A DNA stretch of 64,000 nucleotides. Origin: Lepidurus packardi (Eukaryota; Arthropoda; Branchiopoda; Notostraca; Triopsidae). Of the stretch, positions 24,593 to 42,572 are shown one piece after another. The notes below the pieces were generated by a model. The model was given only the letters and a program-made list of their open reading frames with translations. It was not told where the DNA came from and did not search any database. Numbering within the stretch: position 1 is the first letter of the stretch; the number at the start of each line of letters is the position of its first letter. Location of the stretch: assembly GCA_023053545.1 (NCBI GenBank), contig JAKZAN010000007.1, forward strand, positions 5,084,001-5,148,000, written 5' to 3'. A program made the translations under genes and the position numbers.

Positions 24593-25100
24593 ACTAAATT
24601 AATAAAATCAACCTGTACGGCTATATAACAGCTAAAGCTAAAGGAAAGGAAAGGAACACGTGCTTACACGTACTGTTGGCCAGTGGTTCTTTCCATTACA
24701 AACGGCCATGTTCAGGTTCTTCTACGTGGAAGCTGTAGCATGATAACTTCATAGGTCACGATAGCGCTTACCAACTAAAAAACACAAACGGAAGGCTTAC
24801 AAAAAAGTAATTGAACCTGAACCTTGAAACCAAGCACAGTTATAAAAAATACTCTTTTCTAGACATGGACCGCAAGTTCTTGCTAACATTGTAATAGCGA
24901 AAAAGAACACAACACCGATCATTGTAAGTTTAGAGGGGAAGCAATATTGCTTTCATGATTCGAAATGAATAGCTCCAAAAATTCAAAGAAAGTGAAAAAG
25001 AGAATTTGCTTTCTAAAAAAAAGTTAAAATAGTAATCCTGTTGCTCTTCGATGAGCAGCTCCAAACGTATAACACACATTGAAAATCGCACTCGAAATGT
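24593..25100. other. spacer between the convergent dpr and gustatory receptor genes
   Basis: About 0.5 kb that should hold both 3' untranslated regions. The AATAAA at 24601-24606 could serve dpr. Nothing else is recognised. Confidence 0.45.
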
Positions 25101-26825
25101 TCATAAGTGGTGCGAAAAGTCATACCAGTACTTATGCCCGCTGTGTAATAGAAATACGAACTTACCGTGACGAAGAACCCTTTGGTCAGTGCAAAAAATC
25201 CATATCCTCGTAATTCTCCAGTCTGGCTTGTGGTTTGTAATATAAAGCGCTCCAGCTAAAGAGGCGGCGGGGAGAAAAAACCCGCAATAAGCATGAATTA
25301 GTAAGAAATAGACGATTTAGATAGGCTTGTCAGGAATGCCTCGTTCGCATATACTTACAGCAATTAAACGATCTTGCCCGTCCTCCGGCTGTTCCTCAGC
25401 TGAGAACAATGAAGGCCATGTTAGTAGGATTTCACGGGTACGAACTATCTATGAAAGAATCAACGTGCTCTGATTTAGCTTTATGAATAGCTATAGAGTG
25501 CTTGTTACTTCTTCCGGAATGAGAGATGCGAGAATGCATGTGCCTTGCAATCGTAGCAATAGAAAAAGGCAGATAGTAGTAGAAGTCACTCGTTGCATGA
25601 TATCTGGATGAGTCAACTCTTGAACCAACCCGGTGTAAGTGGCTCCCAAGAAGTATATCGAATTGGTACCTACAGCCAGTACCAGTAAGGGTTGCAAGAC
25701 TTGATTAATGTCGTTGTATAAGCTGGACAGGACCATGAAACTTTGCCGCAACTCTTCTATAGCGTGTGAGGGGATTTCATGCGTAGTTTTCTGCTCTAAA
25801 AGCTCGTTGAAGCGTCCATGGTAATGATGGAGAATCAAAGCACAGAGCATAACCCATAAATCTGCCAAAATCCAAGTCATTTCTGCCCAGACTTCAGTGA
25901 ATATTTCAGCTACTCCGTAGATGTAGGTATGATTCCCAAAGTAAGCAACAATAGACTGATCCGCTACATTGGTCAATGCTTCTTGTATGGGAAGCCAGTC
26001 ACCATTTTCGTCTAAGAACTGAAAGCGGTGACAAAAATAAGTTTACCTACTCAAGTTTTTTTGTTATGTTCTTGTTCTAATTCCGGTTACAATATTACCT
26101 TGGAAAGAAGGTAAAGTAAGTTGTTTACGAAACTCGCAATAAAAATTGCAATACACAATATACGACTCTTGTTTTTCAATCCTTCAGATATTTGAAACTG
26201 GCTCAATTGTTGCTCAGTGCTAACCCACTTTTCAAACATTGTAGCCAGGTCTGTACCTCTCCGCAACAAGACGTAGCAAGTGAAGATACAATGGCCAAAA
26301 TATAGCACAGAAATTAAATTGTCTACTACGACTGCCGGTGTATCAAATATTGAGCCTGGAAAGAACAAACAAATCCTAGCAGGCAATCATCCCATTGAAA
26401 TCATGTACATCGAGGGAACAATAATACGTACCTATGACAGTGATCAGCGAGACGCTAAAGCAGAACACGTACAGCAATAGCAAAACAAAGGTTCGCACAC
26501 ATCCCAAATCTATGCACTTGAACTTAATATAAGGGGGTTCATTAACAACTTGTAACGGAGTTATGCCAACCCATCTCGTAAACCTTAACCAAGGACTCCA
26601 GATTTGAATGATTACAGGTACAGCAACCGGAGCTTGTATCACCTGAAGCACTCGGAGGTCGACCGTGGAAGTTTGCCGAGTTCGAGACCACCAGGCACCT
26701 CGCCATAATTGCATAGGATTATTCAGTGCTGAACAAGTAGATTTGTCTTCCCAACAATGGCTTAATTGGCTATGTCGTTTAAGAACTGTAGCAACAGCTT
26801 TCTTCACATTTTTTAATTCTTTCAT
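25101..26825 (-). CDS. gustatory receptor family seven-transmembrane protein
   Basis: Arthropod Gr proteins are ligand-gated channels of chemosensory neurons with an intracellular N-terminus. Exons 26825-26432, 26355-26099, 26018-25509, 25394-25359 and 25255-25166 join in frame; a last short exon at 25130-25101 would give 438 residues, the normal Gr size. Hydrophobic segments include TFVLLLLYVFCFSVSLITVI, NLISVLYFGHCIFTCYVLL, ILCIAIFIASFVNNLLYLL, WILADLWVMLCALIL, VLQPLLVLAVGTNSIYFLG and TTICLFLLLRLQGTC. The C-terminal exon LRGYGFFALTKGFFVT matches the conserved TM7 entry of Grs. The final exon (TYWYDF, weakly like the TYhhhhhQF motif) is uncertain. The 36-nt fourth exon is unusually small. 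No ligand can be inferred. Confidence 0.85.
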
Positions 26826-27861
26826 AATAAAAACAGTAATTTAAAAGACTCGTGTCCTACGTCGAGACCACGTACTGCGTAGCACTGGTACAACGCAACT
26901 AACTAAAAACAGCCATATACCGTCAACTTTTACCGAACTTTTTGTCAATGCACGTGCATTGCACAACGCAATTACGCTACCTTACCCCGATATGGACAAT
27001 GTACCTAGAGTCCCGCGTCTAAAAATCGATTTGTCGTAATGCGTGCATGCAACATTCACAGTAGGTACTGACGCTGACTTATCTGGCCTCTTCCATTGAA
27101 CACTCGTAAGAATACCTGCAGGCGGCCGAAGTCTGACACCATCCTCTTTGTCATAAAACAGCAACTTTAAGAATCCCCCCGTAGTCAGGGCATTAATCAA
27201 AAGTGCGGTATGCTTTATTCAATTTTAATAACAAACCCAGAACGAATGCATGAACTATAACCTCAATTGGCCTTTGAGAACATTAATCACGCCAAAGAAC
27301 GAGCTTGTCTGCTGCAAATTGCTGTGTCTGCAAGCCCTAATTTTACATAATAGCCATGTTAGCCATCTCCTTCACCAATTTTCTCTGCACATTAAAGCAA
27401 GGTAGGAAATTGGACGGGGTAAGTATCAAAATTACGATTTCTTTTCAGGTTGGTAGTTGCTATGGTCCCCCGAATGACTGAAAGAAATAGTTTTAACACA
27501 AAAAACGTCGATCATCAGGGAATATAACGCACAACAAAATTGGGATGACACGGGAATTTTCATAAAGGAGTATCAGGGAATTGGATAACGACATCTGCAG
27601 GGGGGCAGTTCACTTGAATACGTACGTGACAACGATAAATGCACAGAAGAACTCGTGGAGTACTTTAATACGTGCTTTTTAAAGCTAGATTGGGTACTCG
27701 TGTATGTTAACGACCATTTTTGCCACGAATTGCGCGACCTTTGGCTGGAACGGCTGAATCCACTTCAAGTTTCCTGCTACCGTATGATAAGTGACATGTC
27801 ACGGAACGCCATACATCAATGAATTATACAGGACTGAGTCCACATGATTAGAGAACTGTAC
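26826..27861. other. spacer between gustatory receptor start and YTHDC2-like stop
   Basis: About 1 kb between two minus-strand genes. It should contain the Gr promoter and the 3' end of the helicase gene. I searched it for a YTH domain and found none; the 72-codon minus frame at 26982-27200 resembles nothing known. Confidence 0.45.
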
Positions 27862-32549
<4,688 letters not shown>

Positions 32550-33898
32550 CTTTCTTTCCTATTGTACCAATCAACATGAAACATATAACAATTTAAGAAA
32601 TAATAAAAAAAAAACAATACACTGCTAACAGTTATTAGGCAATTGTAGTAGCTTTGTTTAGAATTTTACCTTTATTTTCTAGATAAGACAGAAAGTCCCG
32701 TTGTTATGCTAACACACGTGTTCCTTCTCGGTTGGTATGCAACAACGGAAATCCTTTCAAAGCAAACCGAGGGCACAATCTCCCCCCAAGCGGACGATTT
32801 CAGCATTCACGAGGCTTCCTTCCTTTTTGAAATTATCCTTGCATTATTGGTCGGTCGGTTAATTAAGAGCTTGTTTTGAGGCATACGTGGTCTTCTCTGT
32901 AAAACGTTTTGCATTGTTGTTCAACCAGATGAGAAAAGAAAAAAGAAAGCCCAAAGAAAAAAGCCAAGTTCGTATTTTCTTTGAAACGAAAGCTGTGTAA
33001 TGGTTCTCATCGGAGCATTCCTTTAGAAATGCAGTACCTGCTACAGACATGTTTTCTAAGCATCCCTATGAGTCCTAACGTGATTCTAAACTTGTGCAAC
33101 CATTTTCTTTGTGTGGATTTACACACCGCAAAATAGTCAAATTAGCTTGCGACTTGGACCACTAAAATTTAGATTAATTTTAAATATTTCTGCTTGAAAC
33201 TTTTGCCTTGCGAAAGCTAATTTCCACATTCACACAAGCCGCAAAATAATTTTAAGTTTTCAGCGGAATATTTTAATTAACTTTATTCATAGTATTTCGC
33301 TGTTACAAAAGTCACTCCCCTTCCACGATTGTCCAATCTCATTCAGCTAGCATTCACGGAGGATCGATACGGAGCCCCACTCCGCGTTCATCTTACGTGG
33401 GAGGAGTTAACTTTTACTCCGCTTGCATGCCTGGCGTACGGAATGGGCGAAGATGTACAGTATATTGTTTTCCGTGAGGTACCCGAATGTTACCTCGCCT
33501 CCGCGTCCATGAGCCTCGTTCAGCGCGACGGAGTATACAACATCGCATGCGCCTTTCCATGAACCGAAGGCTCCATCGATCGCACGTTTCGTATCAATTA
33601 AGTAAAAAGAAAAAGATGGAGAACGCATGCGAAGTGCAACGAAGGAATGTCCATGGAGACCGGAGAGACAGCTCACGGGTACAGTGCAGCAGCAGCCATT
33701 TTCGGATCCGTAGAATATTTTCTACCTGCTGGAATCTTTAAGTTTTTCAATGGAGCCTCTTCACTGTGATTCTTAAGCTGACCAGCGCCGTTAATTCCCT
33801 ATCATTAGGGGAATGGATTGTTAAGTTTCAGTTGTTCTGTCCTAGCGATTTCCTTTAACTTGTTGTCTACTCTTTCGTCATCCAAACTGGATTTCGCC
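32550..33898. other. divergent spacer between YTHDC2-like gene and Cdk5 activator
   Basis: About 1.35 kb with the promoters of both genes. Positions 33330-33700 are richer in CpG than the flanks, a likely promoter area of the Cdk5 activator, and the leader of that gene probably starts here. No supported coding frame. Confidence 0.4.
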
Positions 33899-35115
33899 AT
33901 GGGTACCGTCCTGAGCTTCAGTCCCAGGGAGAATCGGGCAGTGGTAGCCGATCTGAGCTCCACTTGTCCTCCAAAGCTCATGAACAACCAAACACAGATT
34001 TACACCCATAACAATAGCACTAAACATTTGGTAAAGCTAACCAACGACGAAAACTATCCCCTGACGACGACCGGTAGCACGACTGGCATTCCTGACAAGT
34101 TGGCATTGGACAAAAATTTCCGGAAATCATCGCTTTTTATCAACACACTGAGCTGGAAGAAATTCTCCACGTCCAGCAACAAGAAAAAAATAGATAACCT
34201 CAACAACAACAAGAATTTGCTCCTACCCTCTGTCCCACCCTTGGATAATATTCACCCGCTGCTCGATAACAACCGGAATATCCACAAGACACTGCAGAGC
34301 TACTCCCTGCGCCCTTGTTCTAGCGTACCTCTAACGAACGTCGAAGCGTTAGCCAAAATTAACTACAAACCCAGGCTTCCCCCGACGTTAACTTTACCAG
34401 TTCAACCGAAAACCAAATCTGCTGGTACCATAACTACCATAACTACTAACACCAAACCTACGGTGGGACATTCGGGCAACCTCACCTTAAGCACTGTTCC
34501 CAAAAAGACCATCGTTCAAGCATCCACGTCTGAATTATTGCGATGCTTTGGATTATTTTTGTATCGGCGTTGCAAACGTCTCAAGGATTTCCAAGCTGGC
34601 GATGCAGTGATGTGGCTCCGAACAGTTGATCGAAGTCTTCTTTTGCAAGGTTGGCAGGTACTATAACGTCCATACTGATTGTTTTTAATCATAACCCAAC
34701 CATGCAGCTTATTGCTGGTTGAAAGGCTATAAACTATAAAGCTTAACGCTAATAATACTTTTATTCCGAGCTATTCCAGGATGTCGCTTTCATCAATCCG
34801 GCTAATGTGGTCTTTGTGTATCTACTGGTCCGAGATTTGATACCCGAAAATATTGAATCTGAACACGAATTGCAAGCCATCGTCCTTACTTGTCTCTATC
34901 TCTCTTACTCGTACATGGGCAACGAAATTTCTTACCCTCTGAAGCCCTTTCTAGTCGACGTGGACCGTTCCGTATTTTGGGGACGCTGCTTGCATATTAT
35001 CCAACGTTTGTCGAGCGACATGCTGCGTCTGAATGCAGAACCAGCGTTCTTCACGGATGTCTTCAGTGAACTGAAATCCTACGGATCCGGAATCACTTCA
35101 GTCGCCGGTTATTAA
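33899..35115 (+). CDS. Cdk5alpha: cyclin-dependent kinase 5 activator, p35 type
   Basis: p35 binds and activates Cdk5, mainly in neurons, and is held at membranes by myristoylation. Exons 33899-34657 and 34780-35115 join to 364 residues. The N-terminus [10 protein letters not shown] matches the myristoylated start of vertebrate p35. A Ser/Thr/Asn-rich linker follows to about residue 210. The cyclin-fold activator domain begins at [14 protein letters not shown] and runs through [51 protein letters not shown] and [13 protein letters not shown], nearly identical to the vertebrate domain. The single intron splits the domain after GWQ. The start is fixed by the MG myristoylation motif. Alternative: none likely. 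Confidence 0.97.
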
Positions 35116-36352
35116 TCGTCCATCTGGATATCAATCCCGAAGCAAAGCAAATCAAGGACTTTGCAGACTAATAATTACAACTTATTTATACATTCATTTG
35201 TAAAACATATAACAAAAATCACACAATCTGAACCATGAAGTTGGCGGCGATATATACATACCACCAATTCCTAAAAGATGGAGAAAAGTTACATTCCCGA
35301 TTCTGGAAATGGATATTTTCTTACCATGTACGGCCATTATTCTTACCCGAATGGAATTGATCCATGATTCAACTATCGCATGATAGTCGCATTTGGTCGG
35401 TCTGTGCAATATTCTCTCTTCCCCCCATCGCTCACATACGAGCTGTCTTGCCCTCCTATTCTTGTAAAAGTACTTGCAACCGACAAAAAATATTGAACAA
35501 TGACGAAAATTTAGGCTGTGGCCAAGTTTCTAGTCCCCAAGATCAATAATTTTAAGTACATTTGTGGATGTAGAGCTTCTTTGGGTTTAAATTTTAATAA
35601 ATTACAACCAAGTAGCCCAAGTGAAACTTCAAACAATTTATTTTTTATTCGCCTTGCAACGGCTTCGCTTTTCTTTTATCGTATAGGCAAGCCGCAAATA
35701 AATGGGGTTGGGGTTATTGAGAGTCAAAATACACTACCGTGCTTTCCCTAAGACTATATACACGACACGTTAAAAAAAATCGATCTCGGAAAATTGTACG
35801 CCTGCTTTTAAACGTGCAATGCATTGAATGTCCTTCCTTATTTGCAACAAGTTTTACCCGCCAAAATAATAAGATTAGGTTTTTAAAAATTAGGCTATGT
35901 TAAACTGTAACGGACGCAAAGATAGAGACCATAAGGAAGCTAAATTATTCACGCGCACCGCAAGCAACACGAGACGACTGGCATCAAACAAGAAAAACGA
36001 AACCAAAAGAAAAACAAACAAAAAAACATTGAAGTCATGTAAGGAAAAAAAAAGTGGCAGTAACAACATAGTTATTCAACCCTAGCTACTTTCCTCTAGC
36101 TAGTTTGATTTAAATAGATTGGGCACCAATATTATGCTGGGAGGAAATGCGAACTAAATGTGTATAGTGTTGGAAGGAAAGTTAAACTTACGAGATACAA
36201 AAAAGGCACTTGGAAAATCCAACCAAAAAGTGAGCTATGCGATAAACTTGTACACCTCTTGCTTCTCATGTGATCTTCGTTTAGCTCCCTTCGTTGCCCT
36301 AATGGATTTCTGCATAAATACTTAGAGCTTAGACTGGGTATAACACAGCATG
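35116..36352. other. convergent spacer between Cdk5 activator and LRRFIP
   Basis: Holds the two 3' untranslated regions. The sequence is AT-rich (35500-36200) with no supported gene. A Lys-rich 62-codon plus frame at 35897-36085 is low complexity. Confidence 0.4.
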
Positions 36353-38560
36353 TTAGATGTCTTTCAAGATGGCAGATTTGGCCGACTTGAGCTTATCAAG
36401 TCGCCTTTGTAGGTGGTTGTTGGTGGTGTCAGACTCTTCTAACCGCGCTTGCAAATCCCGCAACTTTTACAATAAAATTTAATTACTCTTTGTTTTAATT
36501 CAACAATTTCAGGATTTCACACGCAAACAAGTGAAAGTTTAGCTTACTTCTCGTTGCAGCTTTCTTTTCTCGGTTTTCAGCTCATCTTCACACTTTTCTG
36601 ATGTTTCGGCTGCTGTCCGGTATCGAATCACTTGGGTTTCTAGTCTTGATACCTAGAGAAAGCCGGGATTAGCATTAGTTTGCAAAGGTTGCTTGTTACG
36701 CAAAGTAAGCTTACTGTGGCTTGTAATGTTGCAACTTCCTGTTCAGTTTTTTGGAGCCTAATCTTATATTCTGCGGTCTGCTTGCTAGCTTCTTCTATAA
36801 GTCATGGAATATGTTAATGAAGTAGAAAGTATGTATGTAGGAAGTGTATATTGGCTTAATTTACTGTACTCTTCACCAACAGGTCCATTTAATGATGATT
36901 GGGAAGACTGCGAACTCAATCGAACGTGGTTACGTGCCTTTTCCTCGGCTAATTCTAAACGAAGGCGCCTAACTTGGTCTTCTAAATCGTTTTTATCTTC
37001 CATTAATCGTCGCAACCGCGAATCTAAGAATATAAAACATGAAACAGACCGTACAATAGAGCTTACTACAATACTTACCCAGAGTACCTTCTCCTGCACT
37101 GTCTAACGTCTCGGCAACCTGATGCGATACTAAGATGTGCTTCAACTGTCCGTCAGTCTCCACTGGCATAATTACTAAACCGTATTCCTAAAGGCAATTT
37201 AAACGTTAGCAGATTTTATGGACGGCTTTACAAATTACGTGTATAAGTCGATCCTTTTCAACACAAGCTGACTTGTATTGGTCCAATTCTTCTTTTAGTT
37301 TGTGTGCTAACCGTTTGGTCTGATCCAAGTCACGACTCACGTCTTTGTGCTTCTTTTCCAGTGTCGAATGTGATTCTTCTACATCTTCTAATCGATCCCT
37401 GAACAGATCTACTTGGTATAGGAGTGCTGTCTTTTCATTATCCAGCTGGGCATTGGCAATCATAGCTTTTCGGAATTTTTCCTCGAGTTCTTTCAACTCA
37501 TGCTGCTTCAAAAGGAAATCCACTAATTGCAAACCCATAAAAAAGCAGTAAGTGTTACCCTCATGTCTCGCAGACTCAAAGCATCTTCACTTGAATCTTC
37601 AGAACTTCGTCTGCTCGATTGAAAACTGGAAGTGGAGGCTAAACCCGAACCGCGATTTCCTGAACCAACGCGTGTGACTGAAACCCGCGTACTTACAGTA
37701 TCTACCATAAACGTAACAATGAAATATTCAGGGAAAACGTGTCCGGTTTATCAAGTTTACCACCGGACTGCATGTCATAATATCGATCAGCATTTTGCTC
37801 TGCTTCCTTCTGCTGTTTTTCCAAGTCTTTCATCCGAATATCTCGTGCTTCGGCTCTGGCTTGCCTGCGTGCTGCCAGGCGAGCTTCAGCCTAAAATTAA
37901 ACGAGAAATTTATTAAGCAAATAAAACAAAGGAGAAAACCAATACTAATATGTCATGTGACATCATTTAAAGACTTTCATCACGTAACAAACTCCAATGT
38001 AGTTGGCTTTGTATTCATTTTCCACCATATCACGAAAGACTTTGATTAGTTCTGGTCACGTACGCCCAATTTTGCAGCTTCGCTGAAAATATTCTCCAAA
38101 TCAATAGTTTCTCGTGTTTCAAATGCGTCGTCATTCTGAGTCACAAACTCCCAGCTTTCGAGGGACCGATTCTCGACCCCCACTTCCAACATTGTGACGG
38201 ACAATTTTTAATAAATTAATCCTAGCCACGACTTCGGCTACTGTTCTTACGTATACTAAAAAAACTGCAAAGACCCAAGTTCCTATAGTAACACTGTCGA
38301 ACAACGTTATCAAGATCACACAGGAACTTGATAAAAACCTTTCCGTTCTACGGGATAAGGAAATAACTTGCATAGTTAGTCATTTGTAAGCCTTCAAACG
38401 TGTTGGTTGGTGTCAATAGCAATACAAAATAAGACTATACGCCATTGCAAATACTACAAATGTTTACCTCTTTGGCTATGTTGTCTAGCGCTTGTTCTTC
38501 GGCTGAATAGTGCTTACTCGTTGTCCGCCGCCGACTTCCAATGTGTCCCATATTATCCAT
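36353..38560 (-). CDS. LRRFIP2: LRRFIP1/2-like coiled-coil protein (flightless-I interacting)
   Basis: LRRFIP proteins bind the leucine-rich repeats of Flightless-I and act in Wnt, innate immune and cytoskeletal signalling. Nine exons join in frame to 398 residues: 38560-38468, 37890-37761, 37701-37559, 37505-37239, 37187-37079, 37023-36865, 36794-36715, 36652-36548 and 36463-36353. The start [13 protein letters not shown] leads into [20 protein letters not shown], the family signature. A Ser-rich linker ends at [21 protein letters not shown]. The rest is nearly all coiled coil with conserved [42 protein letters not shown] and, at the end, SHLQRRL-like [12 protein letters not shown]. Length is near the short vertebrate LRRFIP2 forms. 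The first intron is 577 bp and may hide extra alternative exons, as in vertebrates. Confidence 0.95.
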
Positions 38561-39370
38561 ATTATAATCTGAAAAATTATCCACACAAAAATATTAGCAT
38601 AACCTTATTAATAGGACGTTCGGCGTGCAAAGAAAGAGACGAAAAATGGAAAGTGAACGTGAATAGATCCTGTAATGCCTTCCGTACTACCTAAACAGCC
38701 TGACCCCAATATGAACTCAGTTACTACAGCAATTAATGACACACAAGGAACTAAAACTATGATTGATTACATGAATCGAAACATAAACATTATTTAATGT
38801 TTTCGTGCAAACTCCTCCCGGCAACTTCACTTGGATTTTTGTAAAACTAAAAGATTGGATAATAGGGAATTAAATCTTACCCTTATGTTTGTCGTTGCAA
38901 ACGTTTTAAGCTCCTAGTAGTCTTGTTTGCTTACGCGTTTGTCATTTCCGATGTAAAATACGTCATTTATATATATTTTTCAGCCATGTGTCAGGCCCAA
39001 CCCTCTAACGACTCCCATCCCACACAGGTACGAATGGAAGTTCCGGCATTTGCACTACTCCGACGCCACCTATACGCTGTCAAGGATTTTGTGGTAGATA
39101 AGAACCAAGAACTTACATCACGTTACCCTTTGTGTACACGAAACCTTATAAAATGATCCAAGAACAATTGTATGAATGCGTATATATTTTGCCCATTAAG
39201 GTTGCTACAAACTATTTGGCTCGGCGATGATATAACATTAAACGCACGAGCATATTATCAAGACTTAATAGCATCGTAATGAATACACTGAAGTACAGAA
39301 CGCGTCGTTAATATATCAAAAAGGCCTTGATTTGGCAACGGTAAACGATTGAATTTGCACTAGCTCAGAA
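38561..39370. other. spacer between LRRFIP start and RacGAP1 stop
   Basis: About 0.8 kb holding the LRRFIP promoter and the RacGAP1 3' untranslated region. No supported gene. Confidence 0.4.
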
Positions 39371-41841
39371 CTACCCCAACTGTGGAGAAGCAAAGATTAT
39401 TTGAGGGCGGGTGAATGCTCTAAAAAAAGAAAACATAAATTAGACAGAAAATTTTCGATAGACGGTTTACCTTAGATACTTCGGTGTGCCTTCACTGGCA
39501 CGAGCAGGCGTGTTGGCTTGTATTATTGTGCTACTTTCCGGGTTAGCATCGATTAAACGCGACCAATAGTCTGGTGCTATGCTCAAAAAGCGTTCCATAA
39601 CCTATAACAACGTTTAGCAACAAAGTTCGTAATTAACGCGTATAACGGAGTAAACTACTATCTGCTGTTTAGGCGTCTCTTGCATTAGAGCCATGGATGC
39701 AACATCAGCGGACGAGTATCCAACCAGAGTGGGTCCGAAAACTTTGGCTAAATTTAGCATGGGCATCTTGACTTCAGGGCACTCCGCTATGCGTTGCAAG
39801 TGCAAAATCATAAAAGCCAACGTATCCCGGTTAGGTTGAGGTAATTCGGATATAGCAGCGTACAGCCCTGTCTGTGCATCGTACAAGTCAGCAGATTCAG
39901 CAGCACGGACGAATTTGCTCCACAAAGTGAAAGTGACGAGTGGTTCATGCAACGAACGCAGAAAAGCTTTGATGGTACCACAAACCACCATAATGTCAAG
40001 CTGTGATAAGTTCGGTTGCCCTTTGCCTCGCAAAAACCGCTCCTATACAGAATCCGTGAAAGAACTGCTCCTTCGACTAAAAGAAACACGACTTTTACCT
40101 TGAGATCTTTAATATCTCGTTCGGCCCCAGGGACACGATAGAGGCCAACTTCGCTCAACCCTCTGCGTTCAATTTCGTTGACGCAATGGACAATTAAAGC
40201 AGGAATCATTGGTGGCGTAGAGGGAGCATAGTCAGCCACAACGCCCTAGAAAGATAAACTATATAGAACGAAATAGTATTTCCTTTCTTCAAACTCCTAC
40301 CACAAATCCCTTGCCACATGGAGTGTTCACAGTGGGGATACAAGGAAGCGGCAAGCGAGATTTGCAATCTACATGACAAATTGCGCGACAATCGTGGCAT
40401 CTTAAGGAAGAACTACCAAACTTGATGCTAAAAAGTTATTTAAAAAAAATTAGCTCATGGTATATTCAAGAGACGATTGGAAAATACCGTTTCCCACACG
40501 GGGCACAAGTTTCCACCTTCAAAACCGTCTTGGTCGCAAATGTATGTGGTCTTTGGCTTAACTTCGAGGCGGAAGACATGGTAGCGAGCTTCCCATTATT
40601 GTAGAGAGGGGTATTGTTATTCGAATAAGTAGACAGATTGCTGGGGCGGCGAACGGTCATGGGAGTCTTAGTTTCCCAGCTTAACTCATCTATTTAAATA
40701 GGAAAATACCGTAAAAGCGGAACTGGGCTGACCATTTACCTTTGTGAGGAGCAGAAGGTGTGGCTGACTCCGTAACTTGAATCCTAGGTTCGCTTAAACT
40801 CCTGCGTTTCACAAGCCCACCATTGTTGCGTGCTTCAATGCTCGAAGTGGCAGTAATTGGTCCACCTTTGGAGACTGTCACAGTAGTCGTGGCGATCAAA
40901 TGTTCCTCCGTTTTTACATCAATGACTTTCTGGAAAAATTCAGTGCGTAAGTTAAGCATACTACATAGAATAAATCATACCCCTTTGCTGGAACGACGGC
41001 GTTTGGAATTATTTAACTCCTTGGAAGGAGTAGCCAAAAAGTCCGACGACCTCTTCTTACGCCATGGCCTTCCAGAACGTAAATTTGATTCATTCAAGTC
41101 ATCCTCAGTGCAATCAAAAGACATGTCAGACGATGAAAGTACGGAAGCTAGGAAATAAATCAATAATAAAACATTAATTATGCGTTAACGAACAAGAATG
41201 ACGATGTATAGTAGAAGTGATTAATGGAAAGTTTATTCCGTCCGTGCAAAAAAACACGCTTACCAGTTGAGTTCCTTTCTTGGATGGTTCCCAGTCTAGC
41301 TAATGGAGACTCATGTTGATCCTCATAACGTGAATACGGGTTGGCAGTGCTGTTTAGAAAAGCAAGTTTTTCACGAGTTTCGTCGTTAACTCCAGTCGGG
41401 TTGTGAAAGAGCAAATCACGTACCAATGCAACTTGGTGTTCCTATATTAACATGCCATCATCACTTACAAGCTAATTAAATATAGAATTGTTACTAGTAA
41501 GGTTTTTTCTTTCTTAATTTTCTCTCGTTCTTCAAGTCCATCCCGAATCATACTCTGGGTATGTTTATTTTTCATTTCTAACTGGTTAATGGTAGTCTTG
41601 GCATGGGCCAATTCCCTTTGTAAGCGCTGCGCCTCTTGCTCGGCAGCCAGCCAACGTTTCCTGCATTCTTCTTGAAACTTCGCAAACTTGAGGAACTCTT
41701 TAAAAACAAATAATTAATAGGTATACAGTAAATTAATATATATCTCAACCCACCTCTGTCAAAGTTTGGGATGTATTGGTCTTGGTAACGACACAAATCA
41801 TCAAACATTGCAGTCAGAGAAAGTTGCAAGGTTGAAGCCAT
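39371..41841 (-). CDS. RACGAP1: RacGAP1 / MgcRacGAP (tumbleweed), centralspindlin subunit
   Basis: With the kinesin MKLP1 it forms centralspindlin, which bundles midzone microtubules and controls Rho GTPases in cytokinesis. Exons 41841-41754, 41697-41495, 41441-41264, 41147-40981, 40929-40740, 40689-40488, 40427-40301, 40245-40099, 40042-39659, 39601-39471 and 39419-39371 join in frame to 621 residues, the family length. Order: N-terminal coiled coil (to about residue 95), a basic Ser-rich linker, a C1 zinc domain (about 324-372, HTFATK...CAPCGKR...CHDCRAICHVDC), and a RhoGAP domain from about 388 with the arginine finger in GLYRVPG (Arg422) and the FGPTLVG strand. The tail RPQIIFASPQLG resembles the FASP end of vertebrate RacGAP1. 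All catalytic elements are intact. Confidence 0.97.
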
Positions 41842-42572
41842 GGTTGGGTGTGACACTTGCTAGAAAAGTTCAATTAAACCTCAGCCCAGCTGTTTGGCAA
41901 AACACCTCAAAAGTATACGATACAGCTATTTCCAGCTAGACATTTATAAAGTACACAAAATAAAAAACTCAACGTTGTAAAACTACTCGACAGACCTGTA
42001 CAGCTTCAACGACACACCACAATCCGCCACCGGCCTGGGAGATAGCTTTAAGTTTGAATTTAGTCCCACCCCCTAGTTATGACGTCCTAGTGCGATAGCA
42101 CCCGTTATAGCCTGTCCTCTATTGGCAGGACTAAAAACAGGAACAGCCAATGAATTTCAAAATGCGAACTTTTTCAAAAATGAATTTAATATGCTAAATA
42201 GTCACATTTTTATAAGTGTATTTTCAATAATTCGACTTAAAAATAACAGAAACAACAGAAAAGACTAGTGTGAGTAGCAAAATTCTGTATGTAAGTCCCC
42301 ACTAAAAGTGCACTGGAAACTGAAAGAATTTTACAAATTATGACAAAGAAACATAACGTAAACCGCACAAGAAAGCACACAAATAAGTTTTGCCTTTACA
42401 AGCCAAAGTTTCCTGGGAAAACCCTGGATCAACTTCACTCCATTTCACAGATGCAACAAAGATGGTCACAAGCGAACTGGAACGCTTCTCGCTCGAACTT
42501 TTCGTAGCAGCTAAATCTAAGTTGAACTTCAATTAGTAAAGAAAGCGATTTAACATTTAAAAAGGAATTTGC
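41842..42572. other. spacer between RacGAP1 start and Ral stop
   Basis: About 0.73 kb holding the RacGAP1 promoter and the Ral 3' untranslated region, both on the minus strand. No supported gene. Confidence 0.4.

Noticed and set aside
33329..33562. 77-codon plus frame in the CpG-richer region before the Cdk5 activator
   Set aside because: Non-ATG start and no known similarity; more likely promoter or leader sequence.
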